DNA of 45,329 bases from NCBI RefSeq assembly GCF_015690345.1, contig NZ_JADPUN010000407.1:1-45329 (forward strand), written 5' to 3'. Shown piece after piece: positions 1-9,328 of this stretch (within the stretch, counting starts at the first letter, position 1; each line of letters starts with the position of its first letter). Position numbers and translations under genes: made by a program. The DNA is from Plantactinospora alkalitolerans (lineage in GTDB: Bacteria > Actinomycetota > Actinomycetes > Mycobacteriales > Micromonosporaceae). The notes under the pieces are model-generated. The model saw nothing but the letters and a program-made list of their open reading frames with translations, was not told the origin of the DNA and did not search any database.

Positions 1-1
1 C

Positions 2-1030
2 CATGGCTGGCCCACCCACACCACCCGCCTCTCCCGCATCCTCTACCGCTACCTCGCCGGCGGCCACAACAGCGACGCCGTCACCGTCCACAGCCACGCT
101 CACCACGCGGCCAGGCACACCGGTGACATCACCGAACAGGCCCACGCCCTGACCGACCTCGGCGTCGCCCACCTCTGGGTCGGCCGGTACCAGATCGCCG
201 CCGAACACTTCACGGAGGCCCTGCACCTGTTCAGGCGGGCCGGCGACGGGTCCGGGCAGGCCCGAACCCAGACCAACCTCGGCGTCGCCGAACAGCGGCT
301 GGGGCACTACCGCGAGGCCGCCGCCCACTTCGCGCACGCCCGGACCCTGCACCTGCGGGCCGGCGACCAGGTCAGCCAGGCCCGCACACTGACCAACCTC
401 GGCGACGTCGAACAGCGGCTGGGGCACTACCGCAAAGCGGCCAAGCACCTTCGACAGGCGCTCACCCTGTACCGACAGACCGGAGACCGGACCGGCGAGG
501 CGGTGTCGCTGGCCAACCTCGCGGAGGTCGACACGAGGTCGGGCCGGTACGGGGCCGCCGCCGCACACCTCGCCCAGGCGCTCACCCTGTTCCGCCAGGC
601 CGGTCACCGCAACGGTGAAGCCTGGACCCTGGACGGCCTGGGCACGCTGCACACCGGTCTCGGACAGTTCACCAGGGCCGCCGAGTATCACCAGCATGCC
701 CTGACGATCCTGCGGGTGACCGGCGACCGACACGGCGAAGCATGGGCGCTGAACGGCCTCGGCGAGACCGAGCTCGCCGCCGGCCACCCCGCAGACGCGC
801 TCACCCAGCACACCGCCGCCCACGCCATCGCCGCCGATATCGGCGCCCGGGACCAGCAGGCCCGCGCCCACGCCGGGCTCGCCAACGCATACCGCGCCCT
901 TGACCACCCCCACCAGGCCCAGGATCACTACCACCACGCCTTGGCCCTCTACACCGACCTCGGCACTCCCGAAGCCGATCAGATCCGAGCCTGCCTCGCC
1001 GCCCTCGACAACGCCGGCATCCGCACCTGA
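2..1030 (+). CDS. C-terminal TPR region of an AfsR/SARP-type NB-ARC regulator (5' end outside window)
   Basis: The frame is open from base 2, so the gene starts before the window; about 342 residues are visible. After a short helical lead with the motif RLSRILYRYL, the protein is a run of roughly seven ~40-residue tetratricopeptide units, each with a signature like A-x-x-NLG...G-x-Y-x-x-A...AL-x-x-x-R-x-x-GDR. This lead plus 40-residue TPR spacing is typical of the C-terminal third of AfsR/SARP or NB-ARC-TPR regulators of actinomycetes, where the TPRs act as the sensing or partner-binding part. The N-terminal DNA-binding and NTPase domains, if present, are not in view, so a TPR protein of another type is possible. 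It converges on the next gene across a hairpin. Confidence 0.85.
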   Translation, partial: HGWPTHTTRLSRILYRYLAGGHNSDAVTVHSHAHHAARHTGDITEQAHALTDLGVAHLWVGRYQIAAEHFTEALHLFRRAGDGSGQARTQTNLGVAEQRLGHYREAAAHFAHARTLHLRAGDQVSQARTLTNLGDVEQRLGHYRKAAKHLRQALTLYRQTGDRTGEAVSLANLAEVDTRSGRYGAAAAHLAQALTLFRQAGHRNGEAWTLDGLGTLHTGLGQFTRAAEYHQHALTILRVTGDRHGEAWALNGLGETELAAGHPADALTQHTAAHAIAADIGARDQQARAHAGLANAYRALDHPHQAQDHYHHALALYTDLGTPEADQIRACLAALDNAGIRT

Positions 1031-1082
1031 GCGAGATCCCCGGGGATGCCCGGTCGGTGGCTCCCACCCCCGGGGCTCTCGC
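1031..1082. terminator. Bidirectional hairpin between convergent genes
   Basis: GCGAGATCCCCGGGG at 1031-1045 pairs with CCCCGGGGCTCTCGC at 1068-1082 with one mismatch, around a 22-nt loop. It fills the whole 72-bp gap between two convergent stop codons. There is no U-tract, as is usual for actinomycete terminators. Confidence 0.65.
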
Positions 1083-1102
1083 GTGTTACGGAGGTGGTCC
1101 CG

Positions 1103-3157
1103 TTAGTTGCCGGGCCTGGGACATCCCGCCGCTCCGGGTACGCATATCGGTGTCGGACAGGTGGGATGCGTGGTCGAAGGTACGCAGGGAATGGGTAGTT
1201 GCTTGGGGTTGGCGTCCACCACGGGTGCGCGAAGTCCAACATAGACGGTTGTGGCGTTGGCGCCGAGCACCGCGACGTCCAGGGAGCACGTGTCAAGCCA
1301 CAGCGGGTCGACGCCCCGCGCGACGCAGAAGTTCCGCGCCTGCTGACGGACATCCGTACCGAGGTTGCCGGCATAGAACGGCGCTGTCGGGTTGCCCACG
1401 CCGACGGTGTCGCAGGGACGCAGCAGTGTGGCGGTGGGGCTGACCCGCCAGCTGTTGCCGAACACCTGGTAGAGGTCGACGAAGGAAAGCGGGACGAGCA
1501 TGGGGGTGCCGTCGCTGGTTTCGAGATAGTGGGGGTCACCGTTGTGGTTGCCCAGCAGGCCACGCGCCGCCGCCGTCTCAGGCCCGAGGCCGATGCCCAG
1601 GTCGATGTACGGGACGTTGCCGTTGACGGCGGTGACGCGGACGCTGTTGCCGGACGGGTCTCTGAAGGTGTAGACGTTGTTGACGCGGTCGATCGTCACT
1701 CCGGTGGGAAGCAGCAGTGCCTCGCCGGAGGGCAGGCTGGTGTTCGCCCCGTTCACCACCAGGCGCGTCCCGCCGCACACCGCCAGCCTGGAGTTGCCCA
1801 TCCTCACGCCGACTGACTTGTCGACCGACGTGTTGGGCCAGTTCGGGGCACCGGACTCCTTGCGTGTCTGCACCTCGAACGTGGAACCGGCCCGTGCCTC
1901 GACGAAATCACCCGTAGCCTGGAAGTCGTAGAACGTACCGGCGAAGGTGTACTGGTGGGTGTCGCCGACAGCCACGGCGACAGCGCAGGCTACCGACGCC
2001 GGACCCTGGCGCGACTCGTTGATGATGAGGGCTGGTGCCGGGGACGTGGCGACCGGGCCCGGAGGTCCGAAGTTGAGGTTGTTCCTCTCCTTGCTGAAGC
2101 CGAAGTCCCGGCACTTGGGCTTGGCGGGGCTGCCGTCCACTATCGTGGTGCGGAGGTTGAAACTCGCCTGCTGGTTGAAGGTTGCGGTGGATCCCTCGCC
2201 ATAGCCGAACACGTTGAACTCGACCTGCGTCCATCCCGGGTCCGGCTCGCCCGGCTCCGGCGGCAGGACGTGGAGGATGTCCACACCACTCGCCGAATAG
2301 ATGTTCCTGTCCCCATTGTTGAACCTGACCTTGTCGACGACCTCCCCGTCAACCGTTTCCGTCGAGGCCTCCAGCCGGAAGCTTTCCTTGTCAATGTTCA
2401 CGATCGGGACGTACGGGAGCTCCCCCGCGTTGCGTTTCAGCGAGCAGTGGATCTCACCGTCGTCCGGGACCTCCTCCCAACCCGTAGGGCAGGTCTGGCC
2501 CTGGCTCGTGTCCGGGTTGTAATGCAGCAACCAGTACTCGACGTAGAGCCTGCTGGGACCTGCAGGCGGATTCTCGGCGTCCTGCTTACTGCCGTCGTTG
2601 GCGAAGACGAACTGCTTCCAGCCCCAGCACCCCGCGGGGGCCGGTGAATCGCCGCACTCCTCGACCCTGAGGTAGTTGGTGTTGAGCTGGAGCGAGTAGC
2701 TGTTCGCCATCACCGGCCCGCTGGGCGGTTCTCCAGGCTGGGCTCTGGGCGGGACGGAATCCACGCGTAGTGCCTGTGGGAGATGGACCTCTTCGAACGT
2801 GCCGTACGCGTGAGTGATGGGACCGGCGCCCGGAGGCCTCTCCGTCACGACGCTGATCCCGCCACCCACGTCCCGCCGCGCGGCCGGTACATGTTTCGGG
2901 GACATCGGGACCGACGGCGGGTCCACACAGGCGGTCTCCCACCACATCACCGCGGGATAGGCCCCGGTGAAGCACCCGTGCGCCGATGGCTGCGATGCCT
3001 CGACCATCCTAGAATGCCAGGCTTTGAGCTCTTCCTGAGTGCCGGACGGCTCTCCCTCTCCGCCGATGCGGGGCGCCATCGTCAGCAGGACCGCCGCGGT
3101 CGTGATGCCTATCAGACCGAGCCGTGCTCGATGTCTACGCGGTAGCAGCCTCATCAT
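1103..3157 (-). CDS. Secreted von Willebrand factor type D domain protein
   Basis: The start is ATG at 3157 (or the adjacent ATG at 3154), chosen because GGGAGGA sits 5-8 nt upstream and an N-terminal basic stretch (LLPRRHRAR) followed by a hydrophobic segment (GLIGITTAAVLLTMAP) makes an export signal. The mature protein is about 650 residues. The C-terminal half, about residues 390-560, looks like a VWD domain: it opens with GDTHQYTFAGTFYDFQATGD and closes near GLLGNHNGDP, where the animal GLCGNxNGD motif has Leu for Cys. A cysteine-bearing segment follows (RNFCVARGVDPLW, DTCSLDV). The first half has no domain I recognise. VWD domains usually serve extracellular assembly or adhesion; the role here is unknown. 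It is convergent with the TPR gene and seems monocistronic. Confidence 0.82.
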   Translation of the reverse strand: MMRLLPRRHRARLGLIGITTAAVLLTMAPRIGGEGEPSGTQEELKAWHSRMVEASQPSAHGCFTGAYPAVMWWETACVDPPSVPMSPKHVPAARRDVGGGISVVTERPPGAGPITHAYGTFEEVHLPQALRVDSVPPRAQPGEPPSGPVMANSYSLQLNTNYLRVEECGDSPAPAGCWGWKQFVFANDGSKQDAENPPAGPSRLYVEYWLLHYNPDTSQGQTCPTGWEEVPDDGEIHCSLKRNAGELPYVPIVNIDKESFRLEASTETVDGEVVDKVRFNNGDRNIYSASGVDILHVLPPEPGEPDPGWTQVEFNVFGYGEGSTATFNQQASFNLRTTIVDGSPAKPKCRDFGFSKERNNLNFGPPGPVATSPAPALIINESRQGPASVACAVAVAVGDTHQYTFAGTFYDFQATGDFVEARAGSTFEVQTRKESGAPNWPNTSVDKSVGVRMGNSRLAVCGGTRLVVNGANTSLPSGEALLLPTGVTIDRVNNVYTFRDPSGNSVRVTAVNGNVPYIDLGIGLGPETAAARGLLGNHNGDPHYLETSDGTPMLVPLSFVDLYQVFGNSWRVSPTATLLRPCDTVGVGNPTAPFYAGNLGTDVRQQARNFCVARGVDPLWLDTCSLDVAVLGANATTVYVGLRAPVVDANPKQLPIPCVPSTTHPTCPTPICVPGAAGCPRPGN

Positions 3158-3611
3158 CGATTCCTCCCAGAGCATGTGAACCACCTGGCGTCCGCCCCGT
3201 GGCGGGCCTTGGTGATGAGAGTCGCGTGGCGGCAGGCCGGGTGGGGAAATCCCATACGAACCCATACCTGCCTCGACGCGGCGCTGGTCCACGGCCGAGG
3301 TCGAGGAGTTGCGCCGGAGTTGGCGTCTACCGCAGCCCGCCACGTCGATGGCCCGACCATCGACGTGGCGGTGACTGGCGAGGAACACGCCGTCTTTCGA
3401 CGTGAAGACACTCACGGCCCTGTTGCGCACCGCCCAGGAGGGCCTGACGAACGGCCGCAGCACGGCAGCCCGACTCGGGTGCGACTCACGGCCAGACTCG
3501 CTTCGCGGGAGGCGCGGCTCACCGTCGGCAACCACGGCAGCGAAGTTCCACCTGGCCGTCACGCCGGACGGCGGCGGCCGCGTCTGTGGGATGCGACGTC
3601 GTCCTACGCGA
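3158..3611. other. Gene-free gap (454 bp) upstream of the VWD gene
   Basis: Open frames here have atypical codon use and no recognisable domain. The stretch holds the upstream region of the VWD gene, the 3' flank of the glycosyltransferase and one strong inverted repeat, listed separately. Confidence 0.6.
3337..3371. repeat. Perfect 15-bp inverted repeat, 5-nt loop
   Basis: CCGCCACGTCGATGG at 3337-3351 is the exact reverse complement of CCATCGACGTGGCGG at 3357-3371. It lies 241 bp past the stop of the trehalose-synthase-like gene and 180 bp before the VWD start, both on the minus strand. It could terminate read-through or be a regulator site. Confidence 0.6.
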
Positions 3612-4925
3612 TCAGGAGAAGACTTCCTCTCCTGTCTGCAGTTGGCGGACCACCTGGCGGTAGTCCGCGACCAGTCGTGAAATGTGGTAGCGACGTGCCA
3701 CCTCGGCTGCCGCCTGGGCGCCGAGCCGGCGGCAAAGGTCACGATCGACGAGCAGGCGGCGTACGGCGGCGGCCACGCCCGCGTAATCGGTCGGGTCGAC
3801 GAGCAACCCGGTTTCCCCGTCGACCACCTGCAGGGCCAGGCCGCCGACCGCCGACGCCACCACCGGACGATACTTGTGCATGGCTTCGGTGACGGTCAGG
3901 CCGAAGCCCTCCTCAAGGCTCTTCTGCAGCACCACGTCGGCCCGCCGTTGCAGGGCGTTAATAAGCAGGGCGTTCCGCTCGGGATCCCGCATCGACAGGT
4001 TCACCAGATGCACCCGCCGCCGCTCGGGCTCAGGCAGATCGCGGTACGCGGCGCGGACCTCCGCCAAGACCACGACTCCCTCCGGATCGTCCGTCACCTC
4101 ATACGGATCCGGCCCGGCCAACACCAGGTGGACGTCCTGCGGCAGGCCAGGCAGGCAGCGCAGCACTCCAATCATGTCCTTCAGCGGGTCCCACCGCGAC
4201 ACCTGCAGCACGATCGGCGCATTCGGCGGCACCGGCCCGACCTGGTCAAGCGTGGCGGACAAGTCGTCTCCGGCCGCCGGTCCGACCAGCCCGATCCCGC
4301 CAAGCAGCGCGTCGACCTCGGCGGCGGTAAGCGGCCGGTTCTTCGGCGAGTCGGGGTCGATCGCCGGGGCGACGACGTGCCGTCGCCGGGCGAACCTCGG
4401 CGGACCGAACTCGGGTCGGGTGGCCAGCACGACGTCCACGTCATCGAATTCGGGGGCGAGAAACCGCCACACGTAATCCGGCTTGGTTGCTGACCTGTCG
4501 GTCGTGCCGATGTGGCAGTGCCATACGACTCGGATCCCGCGCGCGGCCAGCATGGGGGCCATCCCCAGCGTCTGCGGGTCGTGCAGGGCGACGGTGTCAC
4601 CCTCCCGTAGCTGCCCGGCAAGCCAGAGGCCCTGCGGCCGTAGCACCGACCGGTACAGCGTCCCTGCGTCGACACCGGCCAGCGGTGTGGGATCCCCCTT
4701 CCCGTGCAGCAGGTGGTGCAGGGTCTTGGTCAGGGCGAAGAACTCCGGATTGCCAGAGACCACAGCCCACCCGACTGCGGTGCCGTCGTCGTTCTGTGCC
4801 GGGATGAGCCGGTGGAGCAACTCGGCGACCCCACCGCCGGTCGAGGTGGTGTTGACGTGGACCAGCAGCGGACGGTCGTAACTCACGGGCTGCCGAACCC
4901 AACGGGGAACCGGTACAGCGGTCAC
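3612..4925 (-). CDS. treT: Trehalose synthase-like GT4 glycosyltransferase (TreT type)
   Basis: This is a 437-residue GT-B fold glycosyltransferase of family GT4, the usual size of TreT, which joins a nucleotide-glucose donor to glucose to make trehalose. The N-terminal half carries VHVNTTSTGGGVAELLHRL and HDPQTLGMAP, and the middle has WHCHIGT and VLQVSRWDPLKD. The C-terminal donor site shows the EX7E motif with E339 and E347 in EEGFGLTVTEA, then VVASAVGG. The GTG start at 4925 has AGAGG about 9 nt upstream. It is cytoplasmic, with no signal peptide. No other trehalose gene is nearby, so it looks like a stand-alone gene for osmolyte or stress trehalose. A related GT4 enzyme with another acceptor cannot be ruled out; the symbol is by family resemblance. 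Confidence 0.85.
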   Translation of the reverse strand: MTAVPVPRWVRQPVSYDRPLLVHVNTTSTGGGVAELLHRLIPAQNDDGTAVGWAVVSGNPEFFALTKTLHHLLHGKGDPTPLAGVDAGTLYRSVLRPQGLWLAGQLREGDTVALHDPQTLGMAPMLAARGIRVVWHCHIGTTDRSATKPDYVWRFLAPEFDDVDVVLATRPEFGPPRFARRRHVVAPAIDPDSPKNRPLTAAEVDALLGGIGLVGPAAGDDLSATLDQVGPVPPNAPIVLQVSRWDPLKDMIGVLRCLPGLPQDVHLVLAGPDPYEVTDDPEGVVVLAEVRAAYRDLPEPERRRVHLVNLSMRDPERNALLINALQRRADVVLQKSLEEGFGLTVTEAMHKYRPVVASAVGGLALQVVDGETGLLVDPTDYAGVAAAVRRLLVDRDLCRRLGAQAAAEVARRYHISRLVADYRQVVRQLQTGEEVFS

Positions 4926-5724
4926 CGCATACGCCTCTTACTCATAGCGATTCTTCCCTTCGTCGTCGGATCGGGTAACCACCGGCAGGCAGGACCCAGA
5001 ATGCGTCGCCGAGGAGGCCGGGGCGGATGGTGCGGCGAACCGCCAGCCGAACCGATCGGCGAAGTTCGGTAAGACATCCGAATGCCGTGAGGCATGCGAC
5101 ATTAACCTGGGATAGGCGAGGAGTGCCTGAGCTGACCGTCGACGCGTACGCGGTTGCTCAGGGGCGGTAGTCCGCGCATCGCTGAACTACCCAGGTCGAA
5201 ATCAATAGACCGATCTCGATATATTCCGTTAGCCTACGCTGTCAGATGACAAACCGCAACGGGCTACTGCGGCAACGACCACTGCCTGATGTCGGGCAAT
5301 CCCGCGGGAGAGCGGCAATGAATTGCCCTATATCAAGCCGCCGTTTGTCGATCTTGGTTTAGTATCTGCTGGAATGCTCGGTTCCGGTCAGGGTCGTACG
5401 GGGTGTCGGTAGTCCAGCACTTCCAGACCGGCCGGCACCCTGATCGGCCTGAAGCAGCCGGCGTAGCCGGCGGGTCGACCAGCTTGAGCACCGTACGCCC
5501 GGCGATCGCGGCAGGGATGAACCAACCCGGTACATCGACCAGCTCCGCCACCTGCCGCGGGCCTCCTCGATCCCTTGGCCCCATGGTGGGAACCGGAACC
5601 CGGCGAACGCAAACCGGGCGGGTCCTCCATCGAGCGGCGGGGCTGTGCCCTGACTGCCCTACCTGCACCATCAGGCAAACGCGCCGTTGTCAGAATATTG
5701 GAGGTTCGTGACACGGTGGTGGCC
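4926..5724. other. Gap with no confident gene (~800 bp)
   Basis: 4926-5330 contains no plausible coding frame and includes a relatively AT-rich patch near 5200-5240. On the minus strand from about 5670 to 5333 there are short protein-like stretches (VPGWFIPAAIAGRTVLKL, PYDPDRNRAFQQIL) split between frames, so this may be a decayed gene. I do not recognise its family. Confidence 0.5.
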
Positions 5725-7317
5725 TCAGCCGGGAATGACGCCGGGCCGTCCGTTCTCCACGACGAAGGACGCGGAGGTCCGCACCGGCGACTCGCGCCGC
5801 TCGATGGTCTCCACCACCCGCACATCCGTACGCCAGGAGTCCGGCCGGACGTCGCAACGCAGGTAGCCGCGACCGAGGCCGTCGAAGTAGCGCACGTGCG
5901 GGTTCAGGATCGGGTTGGCCTGCTTGATCGGCGCGTCGAACGCGGCCGGGAAGTCGGAGCTGATCGACGTACCGACGAACTCCGTGGCGACGGTCGGCGA
6001 CGCCGGGTCGTCGAAGTCGAGCTTCAGGTCACTGATCCAGGTCGAGTGGATGTCACCGGCCAGCACCACGGGGTTGGCGACCCGCGCGTCGGACAGCAGC
6101 CGCAGGAGCCGGTCGCGCTGCGGCAGGTAACCGTCCCACTGGTCGAGGTTGACCACGGAGGGCGGCACTGGTCCGGTCGGGTTCGGGAATCGGACCCGGC
6201 TCATCATGACCTGCTGCGCGATCACGTTCCACCGGGCGTACGAGTGCACCAGTCCCTGTGTGAGCCATCGCTCCTGGGCGTCGCCGGTCAGCGTACCGGT
6301 GACATTGTCGCGGCCCGGCTGCTCCGGACCCAGATCGCCCGTGCCGGGCTGGTCGGTGCGGTACTGGCGGGTGTCGAGCACGCTGACCCGGGCGAGCCGG
6401 CCGAAGTCGAACCGGCGGTAGATGCGCAGGCCGTCGCTGCCGGGGCGCAGGTGCGCCCGGATCGGCATGTGCTCGTAGTACGCCTGGTACGCGGCCGCCC
6501 GCTGCCGGGCGAACTCGTACGGGTTCTGGTGGGCAGGGCCGCCGTCCAACTCGTCGACCAGATCGGCGTAGCCGTTCTCGGTCTCGTGGTCGTCCCAGGT
6601 CACCACGAACGCGGCGGCGGCGTGCGCGGCGCGCAGCGCGGGGTCGCTCTTGTACTGGGCGTGCCGGTTCCGATAGTCGTCGAGGGTGCGCAACTGGTCG
6701 AGGCCGAGAGTCTGCGGCGCGACATGGGCCCGGTCCGGAAACCGGCTGTTCGGGTCGTACTCGTAGATATAGTCGCCGAGGTGGAGCACCACGTCGAGGT
6801 CCTCGTCGGCCAGCGCCCAGTACGCCGGCCAGTAGCCGTTCTGGAGGTCCTGGCAGCTTGCCACAGCGAAGCGCAACCGGTCCGGCCGCGAGAACGGGTG
6901 CGGAGCGGTCCGGGTACGGCCGACCGGGCTGACCTGCCCGGCCACACGGAAGCGGTAGAAGTATTCCCGCCCCGGTTCCAACCCCCGCACGTCCACATGC
7001 ACGGAGTGGGCGAGCCGCGGGTCGGCCACCGCGACGCCGGAACGCTCCACCCGACGGAACCGCTCGTCCCGGGCGACCTGCCAGCCGACAGGCACCGGAC
7101 GGCCGGACCAGGCCGCGTACCGGTCCCGGATCAGCCGTGTCCAGAGGACCACACCGTCCGGCAGCGGGTCGCCGCTTGCCACACCCAACAGGAACGGCGC
7201 CGTGGTGTCGGCGCCGTGGGCGGGCCTCGCCCGTTGCGCGGCCACCGCGAGCACGGTCGTGCCAGCGGCCGTGGCCGCCCCGGTCAACACCTGCCGACGG
7301 TTCACCAGAAGAGCCAC
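5725..7317 (-). CDS. phoD: PhoD-like alkaline phosphatase, Tat-exported
   Basis: This is a phosphodiesterase/alkaline phosphatase of the PhoD family, about 530 residues with the GTG at 7317 as start; a GTG at 7305 is also possible and neither has a clear ribosome binding site. The N-terminus NRRQVLTGAATAAG is a twin-arginine signal, as expected for PhoD, which is exported folded with its metals. The PhoD N-terminal domain (GVASGDPLPDGVVLWTRL) is followed by metallophosphatase motifs: LHLGDYIYEYD near residue 180, VVTWDDHE near 241 and VLAGDIHSTW near 419. These supply the metal-binding Asp and His residues. It likely hydrolyses extracellular phosphodiesters for phosphate supply. It is a single gene; no PHO box was recognised. 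Confidence 0.93.
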   Translation of the reverse strand: MALLVNRRQVLTGAATAAGTTVLAVAAQRARPAHGADTTAPFLLGVASGDPLPDGVVLWTRLIRDRYAAWSGRPVPVGWQVARDERFRRVERSGVAVADPRLAHSVHVDVRGLEPGREYFYRFRVAGQVSPVGRTRTAPHPFSRPDRLRFAVASCQDLQNGYWPAYWALADEDLDVVLHLGDYIYEYDPNSRFPDRAHVAPQTLGLDQLRTLDDYRNRHAQYKSDPALRAAHAAAAFVVTWDDHETENGYADLVDELDGGPAHQNPYEFARQRAAAYQAYYEHMPIRAHLRPGSDGLRIYRRFDFGRLARVSVLDTRQYRTDQPGTGDLGPEQPGRDNVTGTLTGDAQERWLTQGLVHSYARWNVIAQQVMMSRVRFPNPTGPVPPSVVNLDQWDGYLPQRDRLLRLLSDARVANPVVLAGDIHSTWISDLKLDFDDPASPTVATEFVGTSISSDFPAAFDAPIKQANPILNPHVRYFDGLGRGYLRCDVRPDSWRTDVRVVETIERRESPVRTSASFVVENGRPGVIPG

Positions 7318-7565
7318 GGCGTGGAGTGTGACAGTTCGATCCGACCGGCACGACAACATGAACGTAAATCTCCGTTCACCGCGAATTGCCACGGGCCGCA
7401 CACCGGTCGTGGAGAACATCGGCACCACCCCGCCCGAGTGCTCGTCGCTGGGCGCGGCGTTGCCGACGTACCTGCCGGACGGTGCCGGCGGGCGGTGCGC
7501 CGGATATAGAGGACTCGCAGTCCATCGGTGGCCATCCGAGTGTCTGGACCGGACAGTCACAAGCG

Positions 7566-7700
7566 ACGAGCCGCAAGCATGGTCAACGAGCCGGTCGATG
7601 TCATCGTCGCTGAGACTCTCTAGCGGCGGGAAGCGATCGAGCAGTGCGTCGTAGAACCGGACCACGGCGGGAACGTCGCCTGACCAGCACGGACGCGATT
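7566..7700 (-). pseudogene. Fragment of a conserved hypothetical protein
   Basis: The reading GDVPAVVRFYDALLDRFPPL followed by ESLSDDDIDRLVDHA resembles a central piece of a small actinobacterial hypothetical family with a FYxxLxxRFPPLESL motif. The frame loses sense at about 7560, and the upstream part does not connect to a plausible start. This is a remnant call by resemblance only. Confidence 0.4.
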
Positions 7701-7766
7701 CTCGGCACCCGCGGGGTCACCCAGGCCGCCCGGAACCTCGCGATGGACCTCGAAGACACCGGATGC
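7697..7766 (+). pseudogene. Relic of an integrase-core (DDE) transposase
   Basis: The frame reads DAILGTRGVTQAARNLAMDL then EDTG. The string VTQAARNLAMDLEDTG is characteristic of the middle of rve-type transposases, just ahead of the RDRD motif, but nothing before or after continues the domain. Only about 22 codons survive. It abuts the broken end of the next fragment, suggesting insertion followed by deletion. Confidence 0.6.
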
Positions 7767-7932
7767 GATCAACGCCGCCGACGCCGCCGAGCGTCACGCC
7801 CAGTACGAAGACGGCGGTCAGGTACAGGGCAGCCTTTCGTCGTTCCCAGGCCCCCGCAGGCCCGCTCCCGTCATCGGCGCCCAGACGGTCATCAGGCACA
7901 TCCAGGTCGATGACTCCGTGACGCGCCGTCAT
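7766..7932 (-). pseudogene. N-terminal fragment of a small membrane protein
   Basis: From ATG at 7932 the frame gives an acidic cytoplasmic lead (DLDVPDDRLGADDG), then WERRK and a hydrophobic segment (AALYLTAVFVLGVTLGG). Sense is lost near 7770, where the transposase relic begins on the other strand. It reads as the first ~55 residues of an inner-membrane protein cut off by a mobile element. The family is unknown. Confidence 0.4.
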
Positions 7933-8111
7933 GACGACAGCCTGGAGGGCCGGGATCCTTCAACGCTCCCGCTGGACGGGCCTGCGGGGACCCACGTCGG
8001 GTACCTCGGCGAGCGGTACCCCGGATGGATATTCGGCGACGGATCCGCACTCGAGTAGTCGTCATCTGCGGCAGCGACCGACACGCGGGTACGGCCAGGG
8101 CCGAACAGCCG

Positions 8112-9224
8112 TCACTTCAGCGTGATGGTGCCGCTGTTCAGGCTCTCGCGTCGGTTGAACGTCACCTTCTTACCCTTGCTGTCGATGGCGTTGCCCCGGG
8201 TGCGGTAGGTCACCGACAACTTCCGTGTCTTCTTTGGCACCTGGAAGAGCATGGACCAGGTGTCCGGAACCGTCAGCGTCGGATCCGGCACCACCCCCGG
8301 GACCATCAGGAAGTTCGGCATCCGCATCTTCGTTCCGGCCGGGATCCGCAGTACCTGCCCGCCGGCGGTCCGGATGGTCAGGCTCCGGGGCAGGTCTATG
8401 TTGAACGTGACATACGTGGGGTTGCCGGAGAGCTTCACCTCGACGTGCGCCCACAGGGCGCCGGCCGGGGCCTGGCCCCGTTCCTCGTCGTGGGGCCGCA
8501 CCTCCACCTCGATCGAGACGTCGATCAGGGCGTCCCAGCCCAGACCCGGCCCGTGGCCGGGGACGGCCACGTAGTCCGCCAGCCGCGCCTTGCCGGCCAG
8601 GACCGGCCCGACCGCAGGCTGCGAGGACGGGCTCGGTGTCGTCGGCTTCGGCGTCGTCGGCTTCGGCGACGGGCCGACGAGCTTGCCGGTACGAAGGCTG
8701 ATCGACTGGGTCTGCCCGGCCTCGGTGACGGCGAGAGTGGCGTCCGCTCCGGTCGGTACCGACACGACGATGATCGCGTTCGGCCGCACTGCGGTCTCAC
8801 CGAGTTGCCGAGCCTGGCCGTCCACCAACACCGCCGCGGTCGGGAACCGGGTGGAAGTAGGGCTCTTCCGATCCTTGGGCTCGATCAGGTGGACCAACAG
8901 GAACTCTCGGCCCTTACCGGCCCGCCAGGGCGGGTTTCTCGTATCGCCTCGCAGGTGCAGCTCGTGGATCGCCTCTTCGTTCAGCTCGGTGGCCACGGCG
9001 TAACGACTCAACGCGACCGCGTACTCCGTACCGGTCAGGACGGCGAAATAGGGAAATTCCCACGACTCAAGCTCGACGTCGCCGAATGGATCCGACAGCC
9101 GGGACGTGCCCTCGACGACGAATGTGTCAGGGACCGGGGGCGGCCCGGCGTCCTCGTCGGCACCGCAGGCGACCAGCCCGCCGGTCAGTGCGAGAACCAT
9201 CAGTATGGCGCCCAACCGTCGCAT
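8112..9224 (-). CDS. Secreted lipoprotein with proline/threonine-rich linker
   Basis: The start is ATG at 9224, chosen for the upstream GGGGAG and the classic lipoprotein signal [19 protein letters not shown] with lipobox LVAC, so Cys20 should be lipidated. The product is 370 residues. The mature N-terminal domain (about 30-170) is unrecognised and ends before a low-complexity linker with repeated PKPTTP. A second beta-rich domain (about 210-370) follows, with [19 protein letters not shown] and a C-terminal SGTITLK. It probably sits on the outer face of the membrane. No catalytic motif is visible. It lies 104 bp downstream of a membrane protein on the same strand, and the two could be co-transcribed. 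Confidence 0.8.
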   Translation of the reverse strand: MRRLGAILMVLALTGGLVACGADEDAGPPPVPDTFVVEGTSRLSDPFGDVELESWEFPYFAVLTGTEYAVALSRYAVATELNEEAIHELHLRGDTRNPPWRAGKGREFLLVHLIEPKDRKSPTSTRFPTAAVLVDGQARQLGETAVRPNAIIVVSVPTGADATLAVTEAGQTQSISLRTGKLVGPSPKPTTPKPTTPSPSSQPAVGPVLAGKARLADYVAVPGHGPGLGWDALIDVSIEVEVRPHDEERGQAPAGALWAHVEVKLSGNPTYVTFNIDLPRSLTIRTAGGQVLRIPAGTKMRMPNFLMVPGVVPDPTLTVPDTWSMLFQVPKKTRKLSVTYRTRGNAIDSKGKKVTFNRRESLNSGTITLK

Positions 9225-9328
9225 CGATCGCTCCCCCGAACAGCTTCGGTGCCCAACAGGCCGCCGTCGACCATGATGTACGCGCAGACCACCGTGGCGG
9301 TCTCCGGCACCGTACAAGCCACGGTCGA

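Noticed and set aside
5333-5825. Minus-strand frames with protein-like pieces such as VPGWFIPAAIAGRTVLKL
   Set aside because: The pieces are short, split between frames and have no start or known domain; not listed as a gene, only noted in the gap entry.
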